Shown piece after piece: positions 1 to 16,784 of a DNA stretch of 64,000 nt; the first letter of the stretch is position 1, and each line of letters opens with the position of its first letter. The notes beneath the pieces are model-generated. The model ran no database searches. It was not told where the DNA came from and saw only the letters and a program-made list of their open reading frames with translations. The DNA comes from Nocardiopsis alba DSM 43377. Its GTDB lineage: Bacteria > Actinomycetota > Actinomycetes > Streptosporangiales > Streptosporangiaceae. The DNA lies in NCBI RefSeq assembly GCF_000341225.1, contig NZ_ANAC01000022.1:62001-126000 (forward strand), read 5' to 3'. The translations under genes and the position numbers were made by a program.

Positions 1-3615
<3,615 letters not shown>

Positions 3616-3649
3616 TTAATTCGTCCCCTGCTCTCGAAGAATGCGGAAG

Positions 3650-7117
<3,468 letters not shown>

Positions 7118-7307
7118 CAGGGGTCCTTCCGAAGGCTTGTGGCGGTTGAAGCGCGCACGCCAGACGATCCGTCACGAGAAGGACCGCCGCAACACGGTTG
7201 AGACGGTCACATCGAGCGGGAACGGGCCTTCCGGATCCGGAGTATTGAACGGAATGACGGAAGCCGTACACCGGCACAGGGATCACCAAAGGGCAGCGCA
7301 AAAGAGC

Positions 7308-7336
7308 AGTGTAGCCGAACACTACACCGCTGTCCA
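7308..7336 (-). promoter_or_regulatory. Candidate rpoB promoter in a 667-base leader region
   Basis: On the minus strand a TGGACA hexamer (7336-7331) is followed after 17 bases by TACACT (7313-7308), close to the housekeeping sigma-70 consensus, giving a predicted start near 7301 and a leader of about 180 bases before rpoB. The rest of the 7118-7784 gap contains only short ORFs without family features and I see no gene in it. The position suggests rpoBC has its own promoter in addition to any read-through from rplJL. Confidence 0.55.
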
Positions 7337-7784
7337 CTCACGGTCCACAACGTCTCTCACGACACCCGAAGGATCACCCGTCGAGGGCGATCCGTCAAGC
7401 CCGACAACGTGGAACGTCGTCACGCACACCCCGGGGGAGGACCCTGGACCGTCAGGGTGAAACAGCGCGCCCGCCCCTGGCCCCATGGGGGTGTGAGCCA
7501 ACGGACACCGGAAAGGGTTCCCCCGCCCAAAGCGGGTAAACACTCTCCACCGGGGCCCGTCAGGATTCCCGGGACGGGAGATTATCGCGTCCCGGGGACA
7601 GTTCGCACACGCGAGCCCCACGACCACGGGCCCAAGGCTCCGGGACCGACCCAGCTTCGCACATCACACGCCTCGAACCGGAACGGACACGGCGTCGCGA
7701 ACGACTTGGAAAGGCGTGTTCCGGCCACTCCCCCGCCCCGGAAAGCGGTCCGACCGATATGCGACCCGATGTCCGCGCACACGA

Positions 7785-7819
7785 AAGCGGCCGCCCCTCC
7801 CTGGGAGGAACGGCCGCTT
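7785..7819 (-). terminator. Hairpin downstream of rplL
   Basis: AAGCGGCCG at 7785-7793 pairs perfectly with CGGCCGCTT at 7811-7819, with further inner pairing (CTCCC/GGGAG). It lies 37 bases past the rplL stop codon and is followed on the minus strand by TTTCGT, so it probably terminates or attenuates the rplJL transcript before rpoB. Confidence 0.65.
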
Positions 7820-7855
7820 CAGGCAGACCAGCGGGCTTCTGAGGCCCGCGGAGGA

Positions 7856-8245
7856 CTACTTGAGGGTGACGGTGGCGCCGGCGCCCTCGAGGGCGGCCTT
7901 GGCCTTGTCAGCGGCCTCCTTGTTGACGCCCTCGAGGAGAGCCTTCGGAGCGTTGTCGACCAGGTCCTTGGCTTCCTTCAGGCCCAGGCTCGTGAGGCCG
8001 CGGACCTCCTTGATGACCTGGATCTTCTTGTCACCGGCGGACTCGAGGACGACGTCGAACTCGTCCTTCTCCTCGGCGGCACCGGCGTCGCCGCCGGCGG
8101 CACCCGGAGCGGCGACGGCCACGGCGGCCGGGGCGGCGGCGGTGACGTCGAACTTCTCCTCGAACAGCTTCACGAAGTCGGACAGCTCAAGGAGGGTCAT
8201 GCCCTCGAACGCCTCGAGCAGTTCCTCGTTGCTGAGCTTCGCCAT
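7856..8245 (-). CDS. rplL: 50S ribosomal protein L7/L12
   Basis: Stalk protein of the large ribosomal subunit that recruits translation GTPases; it binds as dimers to L10. The 129-residue protein has the usual N-terminal dimerisation helix ([20 protein letters not shown]), an Ala/Gly-rich hinge around residues 38-60 and the conserved C-terminal domain ([20 protein letters not shown]). The ATG start has an AGAGAG sequence upstream. It follows rplJ by 96 bases, the standard rplJL pair. Confidence 0.98.
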   Translation of the reverse strand: MAKLSNEELLEAFEGMTLLELSDFVKLFEEKFDVTAAAPAAVAVAAPGAAGGDAGAAEEKDEFDVVLESAGDKKIQVIKEVRGLTSLGLKEAKDLVDNAPKALLEGVNKEAADKAKAALEGAGATVTLK

Positions 8246-8341
8246 GATGCGATCTCTCTTTCTCTGATGACACGCGCGCCAACGGCACAGCGTGCGAGCC
8301 GGTGGCCGGGCGCCGTCGGCACCCGCCGTGGTTCAAAAGGT

Positions 8342-8869
8342 TTAAGCGGCTTCCTCGGAACGCTTGTCCGCCAGAGCCTGCGCGAGACGCACAGTCTTGG
8401 AGGGCAGCGCCTGGAAGACGGCGGCGGCCTGGCCCTGCTTGGCCTTGAGCGCACCGGCCAGCTTCGAGAGGAGAACCTCTCGGGACTCCAGATCGGCCAG
8501 CTTGGTGACCTGCTCGGCGGACATCGACTTGCCGTCGATGATCCCGCCCTTGATCACCAGAGGCGAGTTCGCCTTCGCGAAGTCACGCAGACCCTTGGCG
8601 GCCTCGACGACGTCCCCGTGGACGAAGGCGATGGCGGACGGGCCCTCGAGCAGATCGGTGATCTGCTCGTCGACGCCGGCCTCCTTGACCGCGATCTTGG
8701 TCAGCGTGTTCTTGACGATGCGAAAACGCGCGTTCTGACCGAGGCTGCGGCGCAGTTCAGTGACCTGCGCGACAGTGAGCCCCCGGTATTCGGTCAGCAC
8801 GGCGCCGTTCGACTCACGGAGCTCGTCCGCGAGTTCGGCGACCGCGGCTGCCTTGTCCGGCCTCGCCAT
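8342..8869 (-). CDS. rplJ: 50S ribosomal protein L10
   Basis: Ribosomal stalk base protein that anchors L7/L12 dimers to 23S rRNA; in many bacteria it also represses its own mRNA. I chose the ATG at 8869 ([10 protein letters not shown], 175 residues) because GGAAGGAGT lies five bases before it and the length matches the family; the frame stays open further upstream but runs through the leader hairpin. The N-terminal rRNA-binding part contains the typical [14 protein letters not shown]. The protein ends in an acidic, Ala-rich tail. Preceded by a long leader with a terminator-like hairpin at 8935-8964. Confidence 0.97.
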   Translation of the reverse strand: MARPDKAAAVAELADELRESNGAVLTEYRGLTVAQVTELRRSLGQNARFRIVKNTLTKIAVKEAGVDEQITDLLEGPSAIAFVHGDVVEAAKGLRDFAKANSPLVIKGGIIDGKSMSAEQVTKLADLESREVLLSKLAGALKAKQGQAAAVFQALPSKTVRLAQALADKRSEEAA

Positions 8870-8934
8870 GGGACTCCTTCCAACAGTGAACGCTGGTGAT
8901 TCCCAAGGACTTCCACGATCGGCGTCAGCACGAG

Positions 8935-8964
8935 AAAAAGCCCCGAGCGCGAGGCGCACGGGGC
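8935..8964 (-). promoter_or_regulatory. Terminator-like attenuator in the rplJ leader
   Basis: Read on the minus strand, GCCCCG-GCGC pairs with GCGC-CGGGGC (8964-8940, one mismatch, three-base loop) and is followed at once by TTTTT (8939-8935). This is a textbook intrinsic terminator 65 bases upstream of the rplJ start, inside the 400-base gap between rplA and rplJ. L10 leaders are known autoregulatory elements; whether this one is controlled by L10(L12)4 binding is inference. Confidence 0.6.
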
Positions 8965-9200
8965 ACGACCACGTTCTCTGAACCCGCGCGTGAGCGTGGG
9001 TCGGAACGGGAAAGCTCTGGTGACACCTGCGCGGGCGCCCATCCTGGAACGGGTCCTTAGGTCACCCGAGCGGGTGACGACCAGCGGTCTTCGGCAGAAC
9101 CCAATACTAACGGACGTTCCGGGGTGCTCGTCCACGACGATGGAGAACGCCGGGTGATCCGGGACTCACCGGGGAGGAGCGTGCCCCTCCCCGGAACGCG

Positions 9201-9235
9201 GACGGCCCCCGTCCCGGGGAGGGACGGGGGCCGTC
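9201..9235 (-). terminator. Strong hairpin after rplKA
   Basis: GACGGCCCCCGTCCC (9201-9215) pairs perfectly over 15 bases with 9221-9235 around a GGGGA loop. It lies 38 bases past the rplA stop. No T-run follows on the minus strand, as is common in high-GC actinobacteria. Confidence 0.7.
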
Positions 9236-9272
9236 TCAGGCGTCGTACACGACCCGAGGGCCGGAAGAGGAC

Positions 9273-9950
9273 TTAGGCCTCGAGCGGGATGCTCGGGCCC
9301 ATCGTGGTGGTGACCACGGCCTTCTTGATGTAACGACCCTTGGCGGCGGACGGCTTGAGGCGGTTCACCTCGTCGATCGCGGCCTGGTAGTTCTCCAGCA
9401 GCTTGCTCTCGTCGAAGGAGACCTTGCCGACGATGAAGTGCAGGTTCCCGTGGCGGTCCACGCGGAACTCGATCTTGCCGCCCTTGATGTCGGTCACGGC
9501 CTTGGCCACGTCCGGGGTGACGGTGCCCGTCTTGGGGTTGGGCATGAGGCCACGCGGACCGAGCACGCGGCCCAGACGACCGACCTTGCCCATCAGGTCC
9601 GGGGTGGCCACGACGGCGTCGAAGTCGAGGAAGCCGTTCTGGACCTGGGTGACCAGGTCGTCGTCGCCCACGATGTCGGCGCCGGCCGCGCGAGCCTGCT
9701 CGGCACGCTCACCGGTCGCGAAGACCAGGACCCGAGCGGTCTTACCGGTGCCGTTCGGCAGGTTCACGGTGCCGCGGACCATCTGGTCGGCCTTGCGCGG
9801 GTCGACGCCCAGACGCAGGGCGACCTCGACGGTCGCGTCGAACTTGACACTGGTGGTCTCCTTGGCCAGCTTCAGAGCCTCGGCGGGGCTGTAGAGCCGG
9901 TCCCGGTCCACCAGGTTGTTGGCTTTGCGGTGGTTCTTGCTGCGCTTCAC
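9273..9950 (-). CDS. rplA: 50S ribosomal protein L1
   Basis: L1-stalk ribosomal protein involved in release of deacylated tRNA from the E site; binds 23S rRNA and, in many bacteria, its own operon mRNA. The 225-residue product matches the family length and shows the signature [20 protein letters not shown]. The GTG start at 9950 is preceded by GGAG at a normal distance. It follows rplK by 88 bases, and a 15-base-pair hairpin lies after the stop. Confidence 0.98.
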   Translation of the reverse strand: MKRSKNHRKANNLVDRDRLYSPAEALKLAKETTSVKFDATVEVALRLGVDPRKADQMVRGTVNLPNGTGKTARVLVFATGERAEQARAAGADIVGDDDLVTQVQNGFLDFDAVVATPDLMGKVGRLGRVLGPRGLMPNPKTGTVTPDVAKAVTDIKGGKIEFRVDRHGNLHFIVGKVSFDESKLLENYQAAIDEVNRLKPSAAKGRYIKKAVVTTTMGPSIPLEA

Positions 9951-10038
9951 GCTGTTCTCCTACGGGAACGTGTGGTCTTTGGGCCAGCGCCTGGCCCTGC
10001 CACGGTGGTTCTTGCCGTCGAGCGATCCCTCGCGGGGG

Positions 10039-10467
10039 CTACTTGACCTCGATGCCCATGGAACGGGCGGTACCGGCGACGATCTTGGTGGCGGCCTCGA
10101 TGTCGTCGGTGTTGAGGTCGGGCAGCTTGGTCTGCGCGATCTCACGGACCTGGTCGGCGCTGATCGAACCGCTGTTGCTGCGGCCGGGCTCGCCACTGGC
10201 CTTGTCCAGACCGGCGGCCTTCAGGATCAGCTTGGGCGCCGGCGGCGTCTTCGTGACGAAGCTGAAGGAACGGTCCTCGTAGATGGAGATCTCTACGGGG
10301 ATGACGTTGCCGCGCTGGCCCTCTGTAGCAGCGTTGTACTGCTTGCAGAAGTCCATGATGTTGACGCCGTGCGGACCGAGAGCGGTACCGACGGGCGGCG
10401 CCGGGGTCGCCTGACCGGCGGGCAGCTGCACCTTGACGAGTGCGGCGAGTTTCTTCTTCGGAGGCAT
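10039..10467 (-). CDS. rplK: 50S ribosomal protein L11
   Basis: Ribosomal protein of the GTPase-associated centre; it binds the 23S rRNA region targeted by thiostrepton and is needed for RelA activation. The 142-residue product matches the family, with GLHP-like N-terminus replaced by the typical actinobacterial [20 protein letters not shown] and the conserved [19 protein letters not shown]. The ATG is preceded by AAAGGA six bases away. Separated from nusG by 281 bases carrying two hairpins, so it probably has its own promoter or read-through control. Confidence 0.98.
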   Translation of the reverse strand: MPPKKKLAALVKVQLPAGQATPAPPVGTALGPHGVNIMDFCKQYNAATEGQRGNVIPVEISIYEDRSFSFVTKTPPAPKLILKAAGLDKASGEPGRSNSGSISADQVREIAQTKLPDLNTDDIEAATKIVAGTARSMGIEVK

Positions 10468-10591
10468 ATCGGGTCCTTTGCCTGATCTGCATTGTGTGCC
10501 GGCCCCTGCCTCCCTGACGGCACGTCCGGGTCACGAGGACCGCGGTCGGGCCGCTGCCGAAGGAGGCTTTCCCACGTCCATGCGCGGGCGA

Positions 10592-10692
10592 CGGCCCGTC
10601 GGGACCGGACGGGCCGGGCGCGTGCCCCACCCTGACGAGAGTCGGGTGCCGCACGCGACGGTGGGCCCACCCCCGATGAGGGTGGACCCACC
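10592..10692 (-). terminator. Two hairpins between nusG and rplK
   Basis: A 13-base-pair stem with one central mismatch spans 10660-10692 (GGTGGGCCCACCC against 10680-10692), and a perfect 9-base-pair stem spans 10592-10616. Both lie downstream of nusG and upstream of rplK on the minus strand. They could end the secE-nusG transcript or form the structured rplK leader; the sequence does not decide between these. Confidence 0.45.
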
Positions 10693-10748
10693 AAGTCTAC
10701 GTCGCCCGGACAGTGGTCCGGGCGGAGTGTGGGGAGAACCCCACCTCG

Positions 10749-11549
10749 TCAGATCTTGGCGACCTGGTTGAAGGAGAGCTCGACCGGGGTCTCACGACCG
10801 AAGATCGAGACGAGCACCTTGAGCTTCTGGGTGTCGCCGTTGATCTCGCTGACCGTGGCGGGCAGGGTCGCGAACGGACCCTCCATCACCGTGACGGACT
10901 CGCCGATCTCGTAGGCCACGTCGGAACGCGCCTCGCCACCGGCCGCGGCCTTGGCCTGCGGGGTCTGCTCCGGCTCCTCCTCGGGCTCGGGGGCCAGCAG
11001 CTTGGCGACCTCCATGAGGCTGAGCGGCGCGGGCTTGTTGGACAGGCCCACGAATCCGGTGACGCCCGGGGTGTTGCGGATCGCGGCCCAGGACTCGTCG
11101 GTCAGGTCCATGCGGACGAGCACGTAGCCCGGCAGCACCTTCTCGGTGACCTGCTGGCGCTTGCCGCTCTTGACCTCGGTGACCTCGTGTTCGGGCACCT
11201 CGACCTGGAAGATGTACTCCTCCATGTTGAGGGACTGGGTCCGGCTCTCGACGTTGGCCTTGACCCGCTTCTCGTAACCCGCGTAGGTGTGCACGACGTA
11301 CCAGTCGCCGGGCAGAAGGATGAGCTCGTTCTTGAACTCCTCGACGGGGTCCAGACGGGGCGTCTCGGGCGCGGCCTCGGCCTCGTCGTCACTCCCGTCG
11401 GCCTCTCCGGCCTCCCCGGCGAGCTCCGGGTTCTCGGCGTCGACCGCCGCGTCCTCGGACGGCTCGCCCGCCAGGCCGGTCTCTTCCGCCGACGACTGAA
11501 CCGGCTCCTCTTCGGGGAAGTCGTCAGAGGTCAGTGGGGACTCGGACAC
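10749..11549 (-). CDS. nusG: Transcription termination/antitermination protein NusG
   Basis: Elongation factor that binds the RNA polymerase clamp through its NGN domain and Rho or ribosomal S10 through its KOW domain. The 266-residue protein has an acidic, disordered N-terminal extension of about 85 residues, typical of actinobacteria, followed by the NGN core ([20 protein letters not shown]) and the KOW domain containing [20 protein letters not shown]. The start is GTG at 11549 with a weak purine-rich upstream sequence. It follows secE on the same strand, the conserved secE-nusG pair. Confidence 0.97.
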   Translation of the reverse strand: MSESPLTSDDFPEEEPVQSSAEETGLAGEPSEDAAVDAENPELAGEAGEADGSDDEAEAAPETPRLDPVEEFKNELILLPGDWYVVHTYAGYEKRVKANVESRTQSLNMEEYIFQVEVPEHEVTEVKSGKRQQVTEKVLPGYVLVRMDLTDESWAAIRNTPGVTGFVGLSNKPAPLSLMEVAKLLAPEPEEEPEQTPQAKAAAGGEARSDVAYEIGESVTVMEGPFATLPATVSEINGDTQKLKVLVSIFGRETPVELSFNQVAKI

Positions 11550-11740
11550 GGCTGCTCTTTCTCTCGTCGGATTCGCTAGGGCGTGCGACGCACGCCGAAC
11601 AGGCCGTGCGTCGAACCCAGTTCTGCCAGCTTACGGTCTCTCCGGGCGACGCGGGACCAACGCGCGGACGAGGAAGGAAGGGGAGAGGCGGAATCGACAC
11701 GCCTCCACCCCGTGGACGGGGTCTCCCCCGAGAGGTGCGA

Positions 11741-11995
11741 TCAGACCCCGGCGGGACGGCCGAAGGTGCTGTAGAGCCAGGTGACGGCCTCACCGAAGGC
11801 GAAGTCGAGCAGAGAGACGTAGGCGAGGACGATCACGACGAAGACCAGGACGACGATCGTGTAGGTGACCAGTTCCTTGCGCGTGGGCCAGCGGACCTTG
11901 CGGAGTTCGCCGACGACCTGCTTGGTGAACGTCACCGGACCGGTACGACGCTTGGGCTCCTTGTCGGGCTTGGCGTCGGCGTCAGTCTGAGTCAC
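11741..11995 (-). CDS. secE: Preprotein translocase subunit SecE
   Basis: Small essential subunit of the SecYEG translocon that clamps SecY in the cytoplasmic membrane. The 84-residue protein is the short single-span form: a basic amphipathic stretch ending in the family signature (GELRKVRWPTRKELVTYT) and one C-terminal membrane helix (IVVLVFVVIVLAYVSLLDFA). The GTG at 11995 has AAGGA seven bases upstream. It lies 100 bases after tRNA-Trp and before nusG, the standard actinobacterial order. Confidence 0.96.
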   Translation of the reverse strand: MTQTDADAKPDKEPKRRTGPVTFTKQVVGELRKVRWPTRKELVTYTIVVLVFVVIVLAYVSLLDFAFGEAVTWLYSTFGRPAGV

Positions 11996-12095
11996 CTGGG
12001 GTCCTTAGGGTCGCGGGTTGCTTCATTCCCCGTAAGTTCCGTCGCCCCTCACGGCGGGGTGGCGACGGATCGCCACCCCGTACCGCGCGGACTTG

Positions 12096-12168
12096 CAGGG
12101 CAGGAGGGACTCGAACCCCCAACCGCCGGTTTTGGAGACCGGTGCTCTGCCAATTGAGCCACTGCCCT
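12096..12168 (-). tRNA. tRNA-Trp (anticodon CCA)
   Basis: The minus strand folds into a full cloverleaf: acceptor AGGGCAG/CTGCCCT, anticodon stem CCGGT/ACCGG around the loop containing CCA, and a T-arm with GGTTCGAGTCC-type sequence. Discriminator base is G; the 3' CCA is not encoded. It sits just upstream of secE, as in many actinobacteria. Confidence 0.97.
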
Positions 12169-12360
12169 TTGCGGAAACTTCGTTCCCCACCATAGCCGGT
12201 ATCGAGAGCCGTCGCACAACCTTGAGTGATGTGACGGCTGTGTAACGAAGCCGACCGACGCGAGCAAGTGTACGCCCTCCCCTGTTCTCGGCCAAACCGG
12301 TCGATCGCCCCATCCGGTGTGTGACCTTCCACCCGACGCGAAGGAAGGGCACGTGACACC

Positions 12361-13578
<1,218 letters not shown>

Positions 13579-13593
13579 TCTCCACGCTCCACC

Positions 13594-13623
13594 GGGCCCC
13601 GGGCGACGTTCCGCCCGGGGCCC
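13594..13623 (+). terminator. Terminator after the aminotransferase gene
   Basis: GGGCCCCGGGCG (13594-13605) pairs perfectly with 13612-13623 around a six-base loop, 15 bases after the stop codon, followed by TTCGTGTG. Confidence 0.8.
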
Positions 13624-13678
13624 TTCGTGTGCGGCGCCGGCCACGGTGTCGTCGATCTCGGTGCGAGCGGGGGTGTTC

Positions 13679-14746
13679 ATGCGGCAGTCTTACTTCATGG
13701 AGACACCGACCAGCGCCCGCCGGTTGGACCGGCTGCCCAAAGCCCATCTGCACCTGCACTTCACCGGCTCGATGCGCCACGACACCCTCGTGGAGATGGC
13801 CGAGCTGCGGGGGGTCCACCTCCCCCAGGCCCTCGTCGAGGAATGGCCGCCCCGGTTGCGCGCCACGGACGAACGCGGCTGGTTCCGCTTCCAGCGCCTG
13901 TACGACATCGCCCGCTCGGTGCTCAAGGAGCCCGAGGACATGTACCGCCTGCTGCTCGAGGCCGCCGAGGACGAAAAGGCCGCGGGCTCGGGCTGGCTGG
14001 AGATCCAGGTCGACCCGAGCGGATACGCCTCCAGGTTCGACGGACTGACCGCCACGTTGGAGTTGATCCTGGACGCCGCCCGGATCGCCGAACGCGAGAC
14101 CGGCGTGGGTGTGGGGATCATGGTGGCCGCCAACCGGACCCGGCACCCTCTGGACGCTCGCGCCCTGGCCCGGCTCGCACGCCAGTACGTGGGACGGGGC
14201 GTGGTCTCGTTCGGCCTCAACAACGACGAGCGCCGAGGCCGTGCGCGCGAGTTCGAGTCGGCCTTTCGCATCGCCAAGCGCGCCGGACTGTTGTCGGCGC
14301 CGCACGGCGGTGAGCTGAACGGGCCGCGCAGCGTGCGCGAGTGCCTGGACGAACTGGACGCCGACCGGATCGGCCACGGGGTGCGGGCCATCGAGGATCC
14401 GTACCTGGTGGAGCGGATCGCCACCCAGGGGGTCACCTTGGAGGTCTGCCCGACCTCGAACGTGGGTCTGGGCGTGGTGGAGCAGGTGGAGCACCTGCCG
14501 TTGCGCCGGCTCTTCGACTCGGGCGTGCCCATCGCCCTGGGCACCGACGACCCGCTGCTGTTCGGCCCCCGCTTGGTGGAGCAGTACCGGATCGCACGCG
14601 AGGTCTTCGGGTTCACCGACCCCGAACTGGCCGAGCTGGCCCGTATGTCCATTCGGGCCTCCGGGGCCCCCGACGCCCTCAAGAAGGAACTCTCGGCCGG
14701 TGTGGACGCCTGGCTGGCCGCGCCTCCGGAGCCTCTCGAGGGGTGA
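13679..14746 (+). CDS. Adenosine deaminase
   Basis: Zinc-dependent hydrolase converting adenosine to inosine in purine salvage. The protein carries the metal-binding HLHLHFTGS near the N-terminus, SAPHGGEL (catalytic His region), HGVRAIEDP, the CPTSN motif and TDDPLLF with the metal-binding Asp. I chose ATG 13679 (355 residues) because a GAGCGGGGG sequence lies just before it; ATG 13697 also fits, and a GTG at 13646 lies close to the preceding terminator. It is followed directly by the convergent exporter gene. Related TIM-barrel deaminases act on other aminopurines, so adenosine itself is the likeliest rather than proven substrate. Confidence 0.92.
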   Translation: MRQSYFMETPTSARRLDRLPKAHLHLHFTGSMRHDTLVEMAELRGVHLPQALVEEWPPRLRATDERGWFRFQRLYDIARSVLKEPEDMYRLLLEAAEDEKAAGSGWLEIQVDPSGYASRFDGLTATLELILDAARIAERETGVGVGIMVAANRTRHPLDARALARLARQYVGRGVVSFGLNNDERRGRAREFESAFRIAKRAGLLSAPHGGELNGPRSVRECLDELDADRIGHGVRAIEDPYLVERIATQGVTLEVCPTSNVGLGVVEQVEHLPLRRLFDSGVPIALGTDDPLLFGPRLVEQYRIAREVFGFTDPELAELARMSIRASGAPDALKKELSAGVDAWLAAPPEPLEG

Positions 14747-14773
14747 TCGGCCGGGGCCGCGGTCCCGGCCGGC

Positions 14774-15367
14774 TCAGGCCAGGAGCATCCAGGCGCCCTG
14801 GCCGAGCATCGCGACGCCCGCCACGAAGAACAGCACCGCCGCGCCGATCCGGATGGCGCGTTCGGGGAGCTTCTTGCCCAGGACCGCGCCGATGGCGATG
14901 GCGATGGCGTCCGCGGCGACCATCCCGACGGTGGAGCCGATCCACACCGGCAGCCAGTGGTGCTGTGTGCCGACGGTGATGGTCGCCAGCATGGTCTTGT
15001 CTCCGAGTTCGGCCACGAGGAAGACCACGAACACGGTCATGAAGCCGGAGCGGATACGTCGGGAGGCGGCCCGCTCCTCGTCCTTGTCGGTCATCTCGTC
15101 GCCCCTCAGGGTCCACGCCCCGAAGAAGAGGAAGGCGAGCCCGGCCGCGAGGGTGAGCCAATCGGTGGGCAGGGTCGCGCCGAGCACCTCGGCGATGAAG
15201 ACGCTGCCGAGGTGGACCAGCGCGGTGGCGGCGGTGATGCCGAGAAGAACGGTGCGCACCCGATAACGGGTCGCCAGGGACATCGCGACGAGTTGGGTCT
15301 TGTCTCCCATTTCGGCGATGAAGATGGCGATGGCGCTCAGACCGAGGCCGAGGATAAAGGCCGACAT
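14774..15367 (-). CDS. UPF0016/GDT1-family cation exporter (probable Mn2+ exporter)
   Basis: Integral membrane protein of the TMEM165/GDT1/MneA family. The 197-residue protein consists of two homologous halves of three membrane helices each, with the family signature E-x-G-D-K-T in both (EMGDKT near residue 19, ELGDKT near residue 119) and a charged cytoplasmic linker between them. Bacterial members export manganese (established for MneA-type proteins). The regulatory context supports this here: a well-formed yybP-ykoY riboswitch, which senses Mn2+, lies in the leader. The GTG-free ATG start at 15367 follows AGCGGGAG. Confidence 0.92.
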   Translation of the reverse strand: MSAFILGLGLSAIAIFIAEMGDKTQLVAMSLATRYRVRTVLLGITAATALVHLGSVFIAEVLGATLPTDWLTLAAGLAFLFFGAWTLRGDEMTDKDEERAASRRIRSGFMTVFVVFLVAELGDKTMLATITVGTQHHWLPVWIGSTVGMVAADAIAIAIGAVLGKKLPERAIRIGAAVLFFVAGVAMLGQGAWMLLA

Positions 15368-15438
15368 CGTGCTCCCGCTGTCCTTATTGGGCGGAAGGAA
15401 GCGGATAACGCCCCTTCAACCCGGTCGTTTCCTACCGG

Positions 15439-15536
15439 GTCAAAGGTCTCGTCCGCCCGTCGGAGTCGGGCTCATGCGGCCGGGATGTACATCCAGCATG
15501 TCGACCGCACGCATTGGGGACTACTCCCCTTCGACG
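15439..15536 (-). promoter_or_regulatory. yybP-ykoY manganese riboswitch
   Basis: On the minus strand the element opens with GAAGGGGAGTAG (15532-15521) and closes with GAGACCTTTGACC (15450-15438), the two most conserved blocks of the yybP-ykoY class. GTCGAAGG (15536-15529) pairs with CCTTTGAC (15446-15439) to form P1 with one G-U pair. A 7-base-pair hairpin (15440-15419) overlaps the 3' side of P1 and could be part of the expression platform. It lies 71 bases upstream of the UPF0016 exporter start. The class binds Mn2+ and switches on exporters; this is known for the family, not measured here. Confidence 0.9.
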
Positions 15537-15542
15537 GAAAGA

Positions 15543-15572
15543 ACATTACCAGTGGACTTTTTGCACTGGCAA
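15543..15572 (-). promoter_or_regulatory. Promoter of the riboswitch-controlled exporter
   Basis: TTGCCA (15572-15567) and TAATGT (15548-15543) on the minus strand are separated by 18 bases, placing a transcription start a few bases before the riboswitch P1 helix. The surrounding 90 bases are clearly more AT-rich than the flanking genes. Confidence 0.6.
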
Positions 15573-15623
15573 TTCGTCGCATCGGCGAATTGATTTATCA
15601 GGAAGGGCGAAAAAGCGAGTTCG

Positions 15624-15651
15624 GTGCGCCCAACACATTTCTTGGGCGCAC
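15624..15651 (-). terminator. Terminator after murB
   Basis: GTGCGCCCAA (15624-15633) pairs perfectly with TTGGGCGCAC (15642-15651) around an eight-base loop. It lies 14 bases past the murB stop codon and upstream of the exporter promoter, separating the two transcripts. Confidence 0.75.
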
Positions 15652-15664
15652 GCCCGGGTGACGG

Positions 15665-16735
15665 TCAGAGGGAGACGCCGACCATCACCGGCTCGTTGAC
15701 CAGGCGCACCCCGAAGGCCTTCTCCACCCCCGCGCGCACCTCGCGCGCCAGGTCGAGCAGATCGGCCGTGGTCGCCCCGCCCGGGTTCGTCAGGGCGAGC
15801 GTGTGCTTGCCCGAGATCCTCGCCGGGCCGTCCCCATAGCCCTTGGTGAAGCCGGCCCGGTCGATCAGCCAGGCGGCGGAGAGCTTCACGTTCCCCGCCT
15901 CGTCCGGGTGTCCCGGGATCTCGGCCTCGGCGCCCAGACGCCCGGCGGCGCGCTCACGGAAGGCCGAGTACTCCTCCGGCGACAGCACCGGGTTGGTGAA
16001 GAACGAACCGGCGCTCCGGGTGTCGGGGTCGGCCGGGTCCAGGACCATGCCCTTGCCCCGACGCAGCCCCAGGACGACCTCGCGCGCCTTCTCCAGGGGC
16101 ACCCGGTCCCCCGCGTCCACACCCATGGTGCGGGCGACCTCGGCGTAACGGACCGGACGGCTCGACGGTCCACGACGCAGCTCGAAGACCACCTCGCACA
16201 CCACGTGACGGTCGCTCCCCTTGAAGACGCTGTCCCGGTAGGTGAAACCACAGTCGGCGTTGGACATGGTGATCCGCTCGCCCGTGACACGGTCCAGGAC
16301 CAGCACCTCACGGATGGTCTGGGAGACGTCCTGGCCGTAGGCCCCGACGTTCTGGATCGGCGTGGAGCCGACCCGACCGGGGATGCCGGAGAGGAACTCG
16401 ACGCCGTTGAGCCCCTCGGCGACGGTCCGCTCCACCAGCGGATCCCATTCCACACCCGCGTCCGCCCGCAGCAGGACGACGTCCTCACCGGTCTCCGGGT
16501 CGGTCCCGTCCTCGGTGAGGGTCACACCCTGGGACGCGACCAGGATCACGGTCCCGAGGAAGCCGTCGTCGGCGACCACCAGGTTGCTGCCGCCACCGAG
16601 CACGAGCACACGCTCTCCGGCGCGGTCGGCCTCGGTGACCAGTCGGATCAGTTCGTCCGTAGAGGAGGCGGTGTGGAAGGCCTTGGCGGGGCCTCCCAGT
16701 CCGAGCGTGGTGTGGTCGGCGAGCATCGTGGACAC
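15665..16735 (-). CDS. murB: UDP-N-acetylenolpyruvoylglucosamine reductase
   Basis: FAD- and NADPH-dependent enzyme that reduces UDP-GlcNAc-enolpyruvate to UDP-MurNAc, the second committed step of peptidoglycan synthesis, in the cytoplasm. The protein shows the FAD-binding PCMH-type domain (VLGGGSNLVVADDGF), SGIPGRVGSTPIQNVGAYGQ and the C-terminal substrate domain with RSAGSFFTNPV carrying the catalytic Ser. I chose GTG 16735 (356 residues), because GAGG lies seven bases before it; the upstream GTG at 16768 has no Shine-Dalgarno. It follows hadB on the same strand. Confidence 0.94.
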   Translation of the reverse strand: MSTMLADHTTLGLGGPAKAFHTASSTDELIRLVTEADRAGERVLVLGGGSNLVVADDGFLGTVILVASQGVTLTEDGTDPETGEDVVLLRADAGVEWDPLVERTVAEGLNGVEFLSGIPGRVGSTPIQNVGAYGQDVSQTIREVLVLDRVTGERITMSNADCGFTYRDSVFKGSDRHVVCEVVFELRRGPSSRPVRYAEVARTMGVDAGDRVPLEKAREVVLGLRRGKGMVLDPADPDTRSAGSFFTNPVLSPEEYSAFRERAAGRLGAEAEIPGHPDEAGNVKLSAAWLIDRAGFTKGYGDGPARISGKHTLALTNPGGATTADLLDLAREVRAGVEKAFGVRLVNEPVMVGVSL

Positions 16736-16784
16736 GGTCTTACCTCGACTTGCGAAAGAAGCGGACACGGGCGTGGGGGGCGGG

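Noticed and set aside
7322..7627. 101-codon minus ORF in the rpoB leader
   Set aside because: It overlaps the predicted rpoB promoter, has no Shine-Dalgarno and no family features.
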